Below, one piece after another: positions 1-14,336 of a stretch of 64,000 bases of DNA (the stretch's first letter is position 1; the number at the start of each line of letters is the position of its first letter). Source of the stretch: Melastoma dodecandrum (taxonomy: Eukaryota; Streptophyta; Magnoliopsida; Myrtales; Melastomataceae); the NCBI GenBank assembly GCA_029817715.1, contig JARUPY010000473.1, positions 186,001 to 250,000 on the forward strand, read 5' to 3'. The position numbers were made by a program, and so were the translations under genes. The notes beneath the pieces are model-generated. The model did no database searches, was not told where the DNA came from, and saw nothing but the letters and a program-made list of their open reading frames with translations.

Positions 1-124
1 TTTTATTCTCTTTTATATTTCGATTGGACACCCACAGGACATATCATCCCTATTCATGTACAGTTGAATTCCTTGACCTCGTAGTCAGTGATAATTTGAG
101 TATATATATATTTTTTATTTTCAG

Positions 125-3100
125 GACCTGGCTAAACAAATTTTAGAACTTTTCACTGCATCAAAAATGGCGAAAGTCTTTTTCACAAATAGCGGATCTG
201 AGGCAAATGATACTCAGGTATGAGGGGTGCATATCTTTTGTTCCTTTTTGTGATGAGCGTTGGACTTTGATTCCGCATATGCTACAGTACTTTACAGAGT
301 TGCTGCAATATGTAGTTGTAGGTGTCTCTACATTTGTATCTATGCGAACCTGGCCTGTTACATTAATCTTTGATTAGATCGTGAACTCACGGCGGTCTTG
401 AATGACCACGTCTCATTTTACTGGATTGACTTTTTTCAATGCTAATCTTGATTGGAGGGATTACTTGGTCAAGCAGACAAATGTACCCAGATGACATGTT
501 GCGCTCATCAGGAAAAGATCAAGTGGTCGAATATTTACTCTCTTGGTGTTCTTCTTACTGGTCGTGCCTGTATCATCTCAAAGCAATTATTTGAACAGAC
601 TGACCTTTGGAATACCTTCTTACAGGTCAAGCTGGTCTGGTACTATAACAATGCCCTGGGGAGACCACAGAAGAAGAAATTCATAGCCCGATCAAAGGCG
701 TACGTGCTGGGATTGGATGGTTTAGTTTATTTGATTTAGTTGCTTGGAATCATGACCTTGCCTATACTTGGTTGTCCGCAGATATCATGGTTCAACATTG
801 ATATCTGCTAGTCTTTCCGGGTAAGTCAGTTCATATCTTTCTACCCCAGTTATGAGGTTAACTGAAATGCCTTTTAATTGGCTCTGACGGACCTGGAATT
901 TATCTTTTCCAGCCTTCCAGCTTTGCATCATAAGTTTGACTTGCCAGCTCCATTTGTATTACACACGGACTGCCCCCACTACTGGCGATATCATCTTCCA
1001 GGTTCTTTTGTTTAGGCTGATGTGCATACCGCCTTTACTATTTTAAAAGCATCCTAGTTAAGCTTAGACATCTGAACTTCATTTTAGGGGAAACTGAGGA
1101 GGAGTTCTCGACTAGATTAGCCAACAATCTGGAAAACCTTATCGTTAAAGAGGGACCAGAAACGGTAGAATTTTCTTCTCGCTTGATTTTAAATATGACG
1201 GGTTTTGTGATGGGTCCTGAAGAACCGAGTTGCAACACTTCAGGTTGGTGCATTTATAGCAGAACCTGTTATGGGAGCAGGAGGTGTCATTCCTCCTCCT
1301 GCAACTTATTTTGAGAAGGTATGCCACTAATGCACTTTTTGTTTAAGTTATTTTGGTTTATCTCCGGTTTTCCTTCACTTTAAAATAATAGGCTGTGTGG
1401 TCAAGTAAGCGATTAAATTTGGCAACAATGTCCAATTTTGTAGGTTCAAGCCGTCCTCAAGAAGTATGATATTCTTTTTATTGCGGATGAGGTAATATTA
1501 GCCATTCTTTTTTGGAGTTGGTTATTATCGTTTGGTCTACTGCGGTCATTCACAACTATCATCATGTCTACCAGGTGATATGTGCTTTTGGTAGGCTGGG
1601 TACAATGTTTGGGTGTGACAAGTACAACATCAAGCCTGACCTCGTATCATTGGCCAAGGTAACAACATCATACTGCTTGATATCAACCAACCCCCCTTTC
1701 TGGCCCTTCTTTTAGTACTTGTTTTCCTCCACTTGAGTACCTTTTGTTGGATAGGTTTGTTTTTGTTGACTGCAATAATTTAAGGTTCAATTGACAAAGT
1801 TAAAAAATTCCATCCTACTGGAACGAACTATTGACTATGAATCCTAGATCACATGATTGAACCCGTCTGCTTTTATTTGGTTCTACACATTCTTGTCCAA
1901 ATTCTCATTGAAAATCTTTTTGAGTGCCTCGTGGACATTCCCATGAACATGAATCCTTGGTATACATAACTCTAGTACTACGATCCGGAGTTTATATAAT
2001 TTCCTTTTATTTTACTATTTGCAGGCCCTCTCTTCAGCCTACATGCCTATCGGAGCTGTTTTGGTTAGTCCTGAAGTTTCGGATGTTATACACTCTCAGA
2101 GCAATGCACTTGGTATATAAATGGGCTTTGCACATTTGATACTGTGCTATGTTCAGCTCGCTCATATTGACTCCCTTTTTCAGGTGCCTTTTCCCATGGA
2201 TTCACCTATTCAGGCCATCCAGTTTCATGTGCAGTGGCCATTGAAGCCCTCAAAATATACAAGTACATTCCTTTTTTCCCTGTGCTACTGGTTTCATGAA
2301 TCCGGAAGGAAGACTAGTGTATTTGAGCTTATTTCTTTTCCCAATGTGTTGGAATCCTCATTCGGGGATGTCTCTACAGAGAAAGAAACCTTGTTGGAAG
2401 AGTAAACGAAATTTCCCCGAGGTTTCAGGATGGCATAAAAGCTTTCGCTGACAGTCCAATTATTGGGGAGGTACATTTCAACCAACTTTTTCAAGCATGG
2501 CTTTGTCTGAAAAAGATATACCTACAATGACAATTTCATGTATATACTTCAGATCCGAGGCACTGGATTGATCCTTGGAACTGAGTTTACTGACAACAAG
2601 TCTCCAAATGATCCATTTCCTGCGGAATGGGGTAAGTGAAGTTTTAATTTTGCGAAGGGTTGCCTCTTCAATACATTTTCTTTCCAAAGCTCCTCTGGAA
2701 GTCGTACAATACCACCACTAAGCCACAAAAACTTTTAGAAACGCTCTTTTTGGTCCTACGGAATCGTTAATGCTGCTAGTTTAATTATCCTTTGGTGGTG
2801 CATTGGATGTTTGGAATCGTTGAAAGTTACTTGTCATACAATGCCAAGCAGGAGGATCACATATATGGGCACAGTCCGCTATTTAATGGATGAGTTAAGC
2901 TTAAGCAACGTCTCCTCTATTTCAGGTGTCGCGGCATATTTCGGCGCTCAATGTGAGAAGAATGGTATGCTGGTAAGAGTAGCTGGGGACAATATCATGA
3001 TGTCCCCACCCTTCATAATGACCCATGAAGAGATTGATGAGGTAATGGAGATCAAACCTTTCAGTATGTTAAGTTGAGATAATCTATTGATGGGTTTAAT

Positions 3101-3209
3101 AAATGTCTGCCTGAATCCTGTATTTCCTTCCTGCCAGTTAATAAGCATCTATGGGAAGGCGCTCAAGGCCACCGAGGAGAGGGTGAATGAGCTCAAGTCT
3201 CAGAAGTAA
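125..3209 (+). CDS. GABA-T: gamma-aminobutyrate transaminase, 5'-truncated by window edge
   Basis: Plant GABA transaminase (POP2 type), a PLP-dependent class III aminotransferase that moves the amino group of GABA to pyruvate or glyoxylate in mitochondria (family knowledge). Fourteen exons join in frame: 125-217, 626-699, 782-820, 913-1001, 1088-1164, 1244-1318, 1444-1491, 1575-1658, 2025-2112, 2184-2262, 2380-2470, 2553-2631, 2926-3041 and 3138-3209. They give 1104 nt, i.e. the last 367 residues and a TAA. Visible motifs are [11 protein letters not shown] in the first exon, [44 protein letters not shown] (PLP-contacting Asp) and the expected Schiff-base Lys of SLAK at the end of exon 8. The C-terminus ends ELKSQK. 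Introns are short with GT-AG borders. No lesion is seen. The N-terminal exons with the mitochondrial presequence lie before base 1. Confidence 0.96.
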
Positions 3210-3814
3210 TAAAAACCATGCCTCTGACAATGACGAATATTTAGCACCACGTCGAAGTGGTTGATATCACATTATGATGTTATGGACGAGATTGCACGCG
3301 CAGCCGCTATTACATAAGTTGGAAGCCTGCGATTTGTGAATGAATCTGAAGGATCATCAGGCTAGCAATATTTCTCGGTTAATGAAAGAACAACTTCGTG
3401 CTTGTGTTCTCTGCGTAACTAATAGGGATGGGCATGGGATAGTGTTCATGTCACCCATTCACATACCACACCGACCACCATTTAAAATAGTTCCCTATCC
3501 CTACACCATTACAACATTGTTAACGTCGCTTTCAAATAGGGGTGAAATCCTTCTACGTTCGAGTTCGATCTAAATTCGAGATCAGGGAGTTTGAGTTCCT
3601 GTCACATTTATCATATAATATTATACGGCTCGCAAACTATCAAACTTTGATTGATCTTATTCGTAAGTGACTCGGTTTATTTTCACCGTTATTTTCACAC
3701 TATTACATCCCATTTAAAAATAATAGTATATAATAAATTTCACTGTATTTTTTTTTTAATTTGATTAGTCCTAAAAAAAAAGTCAATTCATGTAAACACT
3801 CGTTGTAAAATTTA
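3210..3814. other. intergenic: 3' flank of GABA-T
   Basis: AT-rich 3' UTR and spacer. I see no coding signal, RNA gene or repeat unit. Confidence 0.5.
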
Positions 3815-4170
3815 CGACGAGGAGCTCTCAACTAGATTAGCCAACAATCAGGAAAACCCTATCATCAAAGAGAGACCAGAAAATGGTAGGATCGCTTGAT
3901 TTTATGTATGATGGGTTCTGAAAAACTAAGTTGCAACGTTTCAGATTGGAGCATTCATTGCAGAACCAGTCATGGGAGGAGCAGGTAAACTTATTTCGAG
4001 AAGGTATGCCATCTAATGGCCCTTTTTCATTCAAGCTATATTCGTAAATCTCCGAGTTTCGTTCGCTTGAAGATAATAAAAGGTTGTTTGTAGTCAAGCC
4101 AATTGATTAAAATTCGGTGCTCGATGTCCAAATCTGTAGGTTCAAGCCTGAACTTGTATCAGCAGCCAAG
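3815..4170 (+). pseudogene. decayed duplicate fragment of GABA-T exons 5-8
   Basis: About 600 bp downstream of the intact gene lies a degenerate copy of its own middle. Bases 3815-3885 match exon 5 (LSTRLANNQENPIIKE). Bases about 3944-3999 match exon 6 ([14 protein letters not shown]), with the proline stretch lost. Bases 4140-4170 begin as exon 7 and finish as the end of exon 8. The intron between the exon 5 and 6 copies is also still recognisable, so this is a DNA-level duplication and not a retrocopy. Exons 7 and 8 are fused at the shared word TCAAGCC, as expected of a deletion between short direct repeats. Point changes and indels abolish the frame. It cannot make a transaminase. Confidence 0.9.
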
Positions 4171-5195
4171 ATATAGACATAAATTCAGTTTAAATTCATT
4201 CCCACACTGCACTATATATACCTTGTACTTTTACATTTACGTATATTCTCACGTGACTCTAACCTTGTAAAGAAGTGTGGTAGTTTATGTAGATATGTAA
4301 CTAAAGATTTAGGCTTCGAACACGAGATTGTAACTATGTTATTTTATGAAGATTGTATCTAACTATACGGCTAGTTAGTTGAGAAAAAAGATTTGTGAAA
4401 TATGGTTTAAGTTTTCAAAATTACATAAATATCGCCCATAAGTCGCTGTCTCAAATAGCGAATTTGAATACAAAGTGACTTTGAGAATTTTTTAGACTTT
4501 TTAAATGTTTGAGGTACAACACACAACGAAAGGGATTCGACGGCGGAAACTTTAGATCCTGCCTGGACAAAACAGAAGATGTTGTCGATAATTAGAAGTA
4601 CATATTGTTCATTAACATATCTACCAAGAGAAAGCTAACTTAAGGAAAGCATAACGCAAGAGACAAATAATTAAGGGATTCTTAGCTGTCCGACGACGAG
4701 TTACGACACGATTACAATTTAACTTTGATCGACATGAAATGGTCGTTAACTATTCATCAATGTAAAATTCCTCAAGTCTCCCAAAACAACCGTTTGGGAC
4801 AACGACTTTATCCATTTTAGCTAAAGTCATGGTCTTTTTTATAAATTTAAAGTTGATGTTAGGGACAACATCTAGGGTAAAGTTATTTTAGAATCTCAAA
4901 TCGTATTTCGCGTGTTAAAAGAAAAAATTCTCATTGGATTCCTCGAAATTGTTTGATGATTTGGTAAAATAAAGTAAATAAGTGTATTTCGATGTGCGTA
5001 TTTTCGGCCAAGAAACTAATTATGTCCATCCGAAAGGGCCGAAGCTGGAAATGGTTTTGTAAGAATTTTTGCTTTGCGTTTCCTTCTATGCGGGCGGGTG
5101 ATAAAAACGACGGATGTCGGGCCTTCATCGAGAAGCCGAGTAATAAAGGAGGAGGCTATCTCAACCACAGCCATAGAAAAGAAAAAAAAGAAGGG
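4171..5195. other. intergenic: upstream of the GNAT gene
   Basis: AT-rich spacer that must hold the promoter of the acetyltransferase gene. No clear TATA box, repeat or coding block was found. Confidence 0.4.
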
Positions 5196-9149
<3,954 letters not shown>

Positions 9150-9671
9150 CAACCCCAAGGTCAAGTCGGTTCTATCAAGCTATCAAGAGGCAATGACTAC
9201 AACAGACTGCTTTGCTGCAAACGTTAAGCTGTCCAGGGGGAATGTTGTGCAATGGTTCCTTGTGAAACTTACTCAGTTGTTGAGACAGAAGCCAGGGATT
9301 CAATTGAGAGCACAGGGGGTCTTTACAGTATGATCTTACCACCTGCGAGCTATGAACTCTCTGGGCATGAAAACATGCAACTCCTGGTATCATCTTTGTA
9401 CCTTTCCTTTTAAGATTATGTACATGTGCAGTGAATGGATGATCTCCATGTTGCTCCGAGGTGGTGTCATCCCTCGGACATGTAGTCTTCCCTTAAGTGA
9501 TGAGAAACGTTCAGGGCTGTAACCTTGCCGATTCATTTCGAACTCTTTTCTGCTGGTGGCTTTTCGAGAGAACCAAGCATCTCTACCTTGTGCTCTGCCT
9601 CTCCAATCCTAGTCGATTGTTGGGGAAAAGATGGCAAAAGTCTAGATTTATAAAATATATCATCTTCTTCT
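9150..9671. other. intergenic: 3' UTR of GNAT gene and spacer
   Basis: Contains the 3' UTR of the acetyltransferase gene. Nothing else is recognisable. Confidence 0.4.
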
Positions 9672-10789
9672 TCATTCTTTTGGGAAGCGAGGTCCGATGC
9701 CAAAGTGAACCATGATTAGCCCAACAAAAGTAATGAACTCTCCACTTGAGCTTAGGAGGCGTGCATGCGATTCTACTCTGCAATGTCTGGCCGCGTTCGA
9801 TATCAGCTCTATCGATACTTTACAAATTATGTCCCACCTTGCATTTTTCCCGGAAAGACTTCTTGCCAATTCGCATGCCTCAATCAGAATGAACTTGCTT
9901 TTGCTGCACTCAGAGGAAGCTGGTAGTTTGAGGTCGTTTGAATGTTCTTCCGTAAGTTTCGAGCGAAAGCCGCCACGATGCTATTGAATGCTATGCTCCT
10001 TACAATTGCTCCCCGCCACGAGTTTATTCCCAAGATTTTCATGTAGAAGACGTCATAGAAGAAGTTAAACTCATTGGAAATTATCTGAAAAGCTTCGCTA
10101 TTCCCCTGGTTCAGGAATAACCTGCGGCTCTCGAGCAGCTCGGAGAGATTCGGCATGATGTCGACGAATAGGCCCTTGTATATCTCGAAAAATTGAAAAA
10201 AGAACTTGATTTTTCCTGCAGGCATAGTGGCATCGAGACCTGTGGGCAAAGACGGCTCTCCCTCGGGCTTCACAATGGTCTTCAGATTTTCCAAGCTCGC
10301 GAGGTACAACAACCTCGTCTTCTCACTGTACCTGATAACTCCCGCGATGAAGATCAGCACGGTCGGGGCAATGAGGCCATTGCTCGACAACGATTTTCGC
10401 AAAAATATACAAGAAGGCTGTGAGTTGGGCGGGGAGGCCCACCAGGTCATGGAGCCGAAGAGCGTTGTCCTCGAGAGAAAATGCCGTGATGGTATCGGGC
10501 CCCCCGAGGTGTAGGAAGAAAGCGGCCCAGAAAGCCAGCACGCCTGGGGCGATCCCCGAGCTCTTGCATCTGGCATTGGTGATCAAACTGAAGGCGAACA
10601 AGGCCATCCAGTCGGCCGAAAGTAGGCGGACCAGATCAAGAAGATAGCGAAAAGGTTAGAGGTCTTCTTCCTAAGGGGTGCGACGGAGGCGAGGGTAAGC
10701 TGGACAACGTGGCTGAGGATAATGAATCCCCGGATGTTCCACACACTCCATAGCTTCTACAAGCTATCGGGGAATGAGGTGGTCGCCAT
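9672..10789 (-). pseudogene. broken DUF4220/DUF594 membrane protein gene
   Basis: The minus strand encodes pieces of the plant DUF4220-DUF594 family, multi-pass proteins of unknown function. In order: MATTSFPDSL then a TAG at codon 11 (10757-10759), WNIRGFIILSHVVQLTL, then after a frame change MALFAFSLITNARCKSSG, the family hallmark FLHLGGPDTITAFSLEDN, and after another frame change LIAPTVLIFIAGVIRY with TRLLYLASLENLK. After about 9880 the frame changes again to a DUF594 tail (WDIICKVSIELISNAARHCR, SSGEFITFVGLIMVHFGIG). The block between the two halves is missing, so several hundred residues are gone compared with a normal protein of roughly 600-700 residues. One nonsense codon, at least two frameshifts and an internal deletion make it a pseudogene. 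No expression signal is visible. Confidence 0.88.
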
Positions 10790-11138
10790 GACTAAAGCAA
10801 AGCTCGATCCAAAGCTATATAAGGAATCATTCTACCTATATTAATGAGCTGTCTCGTTTTAGCCGATGTAAATTCTCGGCTCATTTTACCTGATTATGTA
10901 CATCTGCCATTACTAGTGTGCGGTCCTACAAATCTCGAGGCAGAGCTACCTTTCAGCATCAGCAATCTCAGATCACAATTTCAGCCAACTACTGTACATT
11001 CTGCTATCAAATACAACCTCAACAGGTGATGAAATTAATGATCATTGTGGCCAAATACAACCTTAAGAGAGAATCAATGGAGCGGCAACAAACCTACAGG
11101 GCAAAGATATCAGGGTATCCCCGTGAATTATTAGACTG
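10790..11138. other. intergenic between DUF4220 pseudogene and RING-H2 gene
   Basis: Short spacer that includes the 3' UTR of the minus-strand RING-H2 gene. No other feature seen. Confidence 0.4.
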
Positions 11139-12824
11139 TTAAAAAGGAAACCACCACCTCCTAGTCTTACAGTCAGTTCGATTAGAACCAGATGAACCAA
11201 AACCAACATTGTGTCGTGCCTCCAGACTGGACAAGCGAGCTCCACCTCGACCAAGAGGGTTTCCCAAGAACAGTACAATAGCAATGCCCATTATGCTGAC
11301 GATGGGTGCAGCAGCAAGGAACAACCATCTTCCCCTGCGTCTTACTTCTTGCATGGGGGGTGTTTCCTCTAGCCCTTCTTCCTGCCCCAAAACTTGCCTG
11401 CTAAGTTCAGGTTCCTCCTCACCTTCTCCTCCTTCAGTAAAATCATCTTCCATCAAGTCATGCCGCACATTTTCCCTGTTGCCCCGGATACGTTGGCCGT
11501 TGTCCTGTTTCTCAGCCTCGTAATCTTTGTCATCAGTGGGAAGTTCATAGCGGCAGAGAGGGCATGAATTACGGGTTCTCAACCACGGCAAGATACAAGA
11601 GGGGTGATACAGGTGACAACATGGAAGCCGGTTAACTTTGTTGCCAATCACAAAGACATCCTTACAGATTGCACAGGCCATAGCCGGATCACGCTTTACA
11701 GTGTCCTCATCAATAACCTCGACAGGTAGATTGCCGATGAATGATACTGACGCAGGAGGGGCTCCACGTCTTGAAGTATCATTATCGGCCAAGTACTGAA
11801 GCAGGTCCTCAAAACTTCCTGAATCGAGATAATCACTGGTATTTACTACATCAGCGGGCAACTCTAACTCATCCAAGTAGGGAAGTGCATAACCAGTGTT
11901 GTTACTTCCCCTGTCTTCCCTGACGCTCCATCTAATCATGCCATCAATTTCCGGAAAGACGGTCAACTGATACCAGTCGGAGGAATTATTATCAGCAGGA
12001 GCATGCGAAACTAGAGGACTTGAGAGCTGCGAACCAACAACTACAGATTCCACACTCTCTCCCTCATCATCCGTATCTTCTTCCCATTCATCTTCTTCAT
12101 CATCCTCATCACCCTCCGCTTCAGCTTCACCTTGGGGATCCAACCCCCAGTGGTTGACACCAGCATGCATCGGATCAATGTCAGTGTCACTATCAACATC
12201 ACTCCCATCACCTGGGGGGAAGCACATTTCAGAATCCACTGTATTTTGTCCATCAACAGAATTATCTGACTCCCAACCATAAGCACTAAAAGAGATGGTT
12301 TCACTGTCACCATGAAATCCCCTATGACGGCTAAAGCTGATACTTGATTCACTCTCACCATAAAAAGAATCCCCGTTGTCAAACCCACTGCTTTCTGCAT
12401 CAGAATTTGCAGCCACCCATCTTCTAGAATTACTAGGTGTAGAATTGGAACTCGTGTTCTGTGACAACCTGATATTTGTTTCCAAATCTGAGTACTGATC
12501 TGCGCTGGTAGCAGACTGGCCATGCCTTACCCTACTCATCATTTCCGAAAATTGTTGGGAGAAATTCCCTGTGATGGATTCAGAGCTGCTATACCTGGTC
12601 CTTTGTCTGCCAATTCCTCTTGTTCTGTGAGCTCTCCCACGAGATTCACGAACCGGGTCCACAAGATCTTCAGCTAACAAGAACTTGCAGTCTGAACAAA
12701 TAGTACGAGAATCGAGATCGCCATCTGGCTCATAACTTGAACGACACAGGGCGCAGACATATGGCCGAGAATGGTCAGACGGCTGAATAAATTCTCCAGA
12801 TGCACTTCCTGTACCAGTGTCCAT
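11139..12824 (-). CDS. RING-H2 E3 ubiquitin-protein ligase with C-terminal membrane segment
   Basis: Single coding exon of 561 residues. I start at MDTGTGSASG because an intron acceptor (TTTGTCCAG) sits 6 nt upstream of that ATG on the minus strand, so the in-frame codons further up are intron. An N-terminal CxxC pair (residues 24/27 and 43/46) resembles the zinc ribbon of the BCA2/RDUF/CIP8-like ligases. The centre is a long acidic, Ser-rich stretch with a run of Glu/Asp around residues 240-265. The RING-H2 finger spans residues 384-424 (CAIC, then CCHLYHPSC, then CPLC) and supplies E2 binding. Near residues 495-517 a hydrophobic segment (FLAAAPIVSIMGIAIVLFLG) should anchor it in a membrane, which is unusual for that ligase group. 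The substrate is unknown. Confidence 0.9.
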   Translation of the reverse strand: MDTGTGSASGEFIQPSDHSRPYVCALCRSSYEPDGDLDSRTICSDCKFLLAEDLVDPVRESRGRAHRTRGIGRQRTRYSSSESITGNFSQQFSEMMSRVRHGQSATSADQYSDLETNIRLSQNTSSNSTPSNSRRWVAANSDAESSGFDNGDSFYGESESSISFSRHRGFHGDSETISFSAYGWESDNSVDGQNTVDSEMCFPPGDGSDVDSDTDIDPMHAGVNHWGLDPQGEAEAEGDEDDEEDEWEEDTDDEGESVESVVVGSQLSSPLVSHAPADNNSSDWYQLTVFPEIDGMIRWSVREDRGSNNTGYALPYLDELELPADVVNTSDYLDSGSFEDLLQYLADNDTSRRGAPPASVSFIGNLPVEVIDEDTVKRDPAMACAICKDVFVIGNKVNRLPCCHLYHPSCILPWLRTRNSCPLCRYELPTDDKDYEAEKQDNGQRIRGNRENVRHDLMEDDFTEGGEGEEEPELSRQVLGQEEGLEETPPMQEVRRRGRWLFLAAAPIVSIMGIAIVLFLGNPLGRGGARLSSLEARHNVGFGSSGSNRTDCKTRRWWFPF

Positions 12825-14336
12825 GGTATTCTGGACAAACAAGAGAAGAGAACACAAATGGACTTGAATGATTGGCAATAAAAAACACGGCCGTCGTTGT
12901 TAACCTGTCATATTTTGTCATTTCCAGACAATTAAAGAAAGAGCAAGTCCAAATAGATAACGGACATTTGAAACAAGAAGTAAAGATGGCCGAATGTACA
13001 GAAACCTCAAATTAAGAGGAACAAAGATGCATATGCCTCAACAAAACTTAAAGCAACATGTTTAAATTCCATTGGTGTGTGCTCACTGCTCATCTCATAC
13101 AATATGAACTACAACATGATTATTGCAACAAACTACAATGGAAGGTGAGACAGCAGACCTCACAAAGACATATGCCCAATGTAAGGCGATTGCCAGTTGA
13201 GACCGGCCCGCGGCAAAGAACTTACTTAGAAGAGATCAAAGCTCAGATAATAATCCAACCACTTGGTTCTTCTAGAGGGAAAACAAGAAAACCCGACTTG
13301 GGAACTCACTAGATCTCAACAATGCGCAACAATATACCTTTCAAGAAAGAGTTCTCCTTGATCACTAGAAAAGAAAAAACCAGGACAAGATACAATGCAA
13401 GAGCAAGACCCATGAATCAAAAGACCGTCCTTCAACGTAATCGGGACCGCAAAGCGAACAATCGGCAGATTTCGCTACAACCCTCTCGGTGGATCGATCA
13501 ATACCGTGGGGAACCAACAGAATTGGGGTTAAAACCCAAACCACCACAGGGGCGCGAAACTCACCAGGCGACAAGCAGAAATGCGAAGACTTAACTCGAC
13601 AACCCAGTCAAGTCAACAATATCCTTGGAAGCCCAACAATGGAGGAGTAAACAGGGATTCGGGATCAGGGAATGGTAGGAGACGCCATCGTCAGCACAGA
13701 AGGATCGTAAAGTTAAAAAAGGAGCATCAGGAAAAAGGGTTGGGGTTGGGGGCCTTCGGTGATTAAATAAATTCATCGGTTTTGGTGAAGAAATGATGGG
13801 ACTGGGACCGGGACCGGGACCGGGACCGGACCCCCACACAGCTTTACCCGAACAAGATAAAAATTCCCATCTGCTTGCTTCCTGCAGCAACCACCTGCAC
13901 CGTCCGGTTCTCCCCCTTTGTCGGGCTCTTGGCCCATGGGCTTCCCTTCTCCTCTGCCGTCCCACTCTTCGGCACGCCACCATTCTCGTGGTTGCTCGAC
14001 AGTTTGTCCTCATCTTACTTAGGCTTCTCATGCTTCCCCATGAATCAGAATATGTCCGCTTTTCAGTTAGATAATAAATGGAAACAATGACGAGCTTTCA
14101 TTGCAGCTCTTTCTGTACTTTTTTAGTATTTCATCTTTGACCATGGATATGAACACGTGAGAGGTTACATCCCAGTTTTCCCGCAACAATTCAGTTCTCT
14201 CAAACTTGAGACATTTTTCAGGTTTCGGTGAATTTGGATGGACTGATGCCACTACCCCCCTGAAGAAGCAAATCAGCACCCGATGGCCAGAACGCAGAAT
14301 CTGGTTGAGGCCTCTTTGACTATTTTCCACTGGTTG
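12825..14336. other. 5' region of RING-H2 gene and 3' flank of RNFT gene
   Basis: Holds the 5' UTR intron (acceptor at 12831) and probably the first non-coding exon and promoter of the RING-H2 gene near 13.2-13.9 kb, plus the 3' UTR of the next minus-strand gene. The GGGACC repeat listed separately lies inside. The upstream exon cannot be placed exactly without transcript data. Confidence 0.5.
13798..13830 (+). repeat. (GGGACC)n hexanucleotide microsatellite
   Basis: Five consecutive near-perfect GGGACC units upstream of the RING-H2 gene. The plus strand carries G-triplets every 6 nt, a layout able to form a G-quadruplex. Confidence 0.85.

Noticed and set aside
12825..12878. 18-codon upstream extension of the RING-H2 ORF
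   Set aside because: An intron acceptor lies between it and MDTGTG, so it is most likely intron sequence.
13591..14031. 146-codon minus-strand frame containing Gly-Pro repeats
   Set aside because: The repeat is only the translation of the GGGACC microsatellite; the rest is leader-like and Arg-rich without a family.
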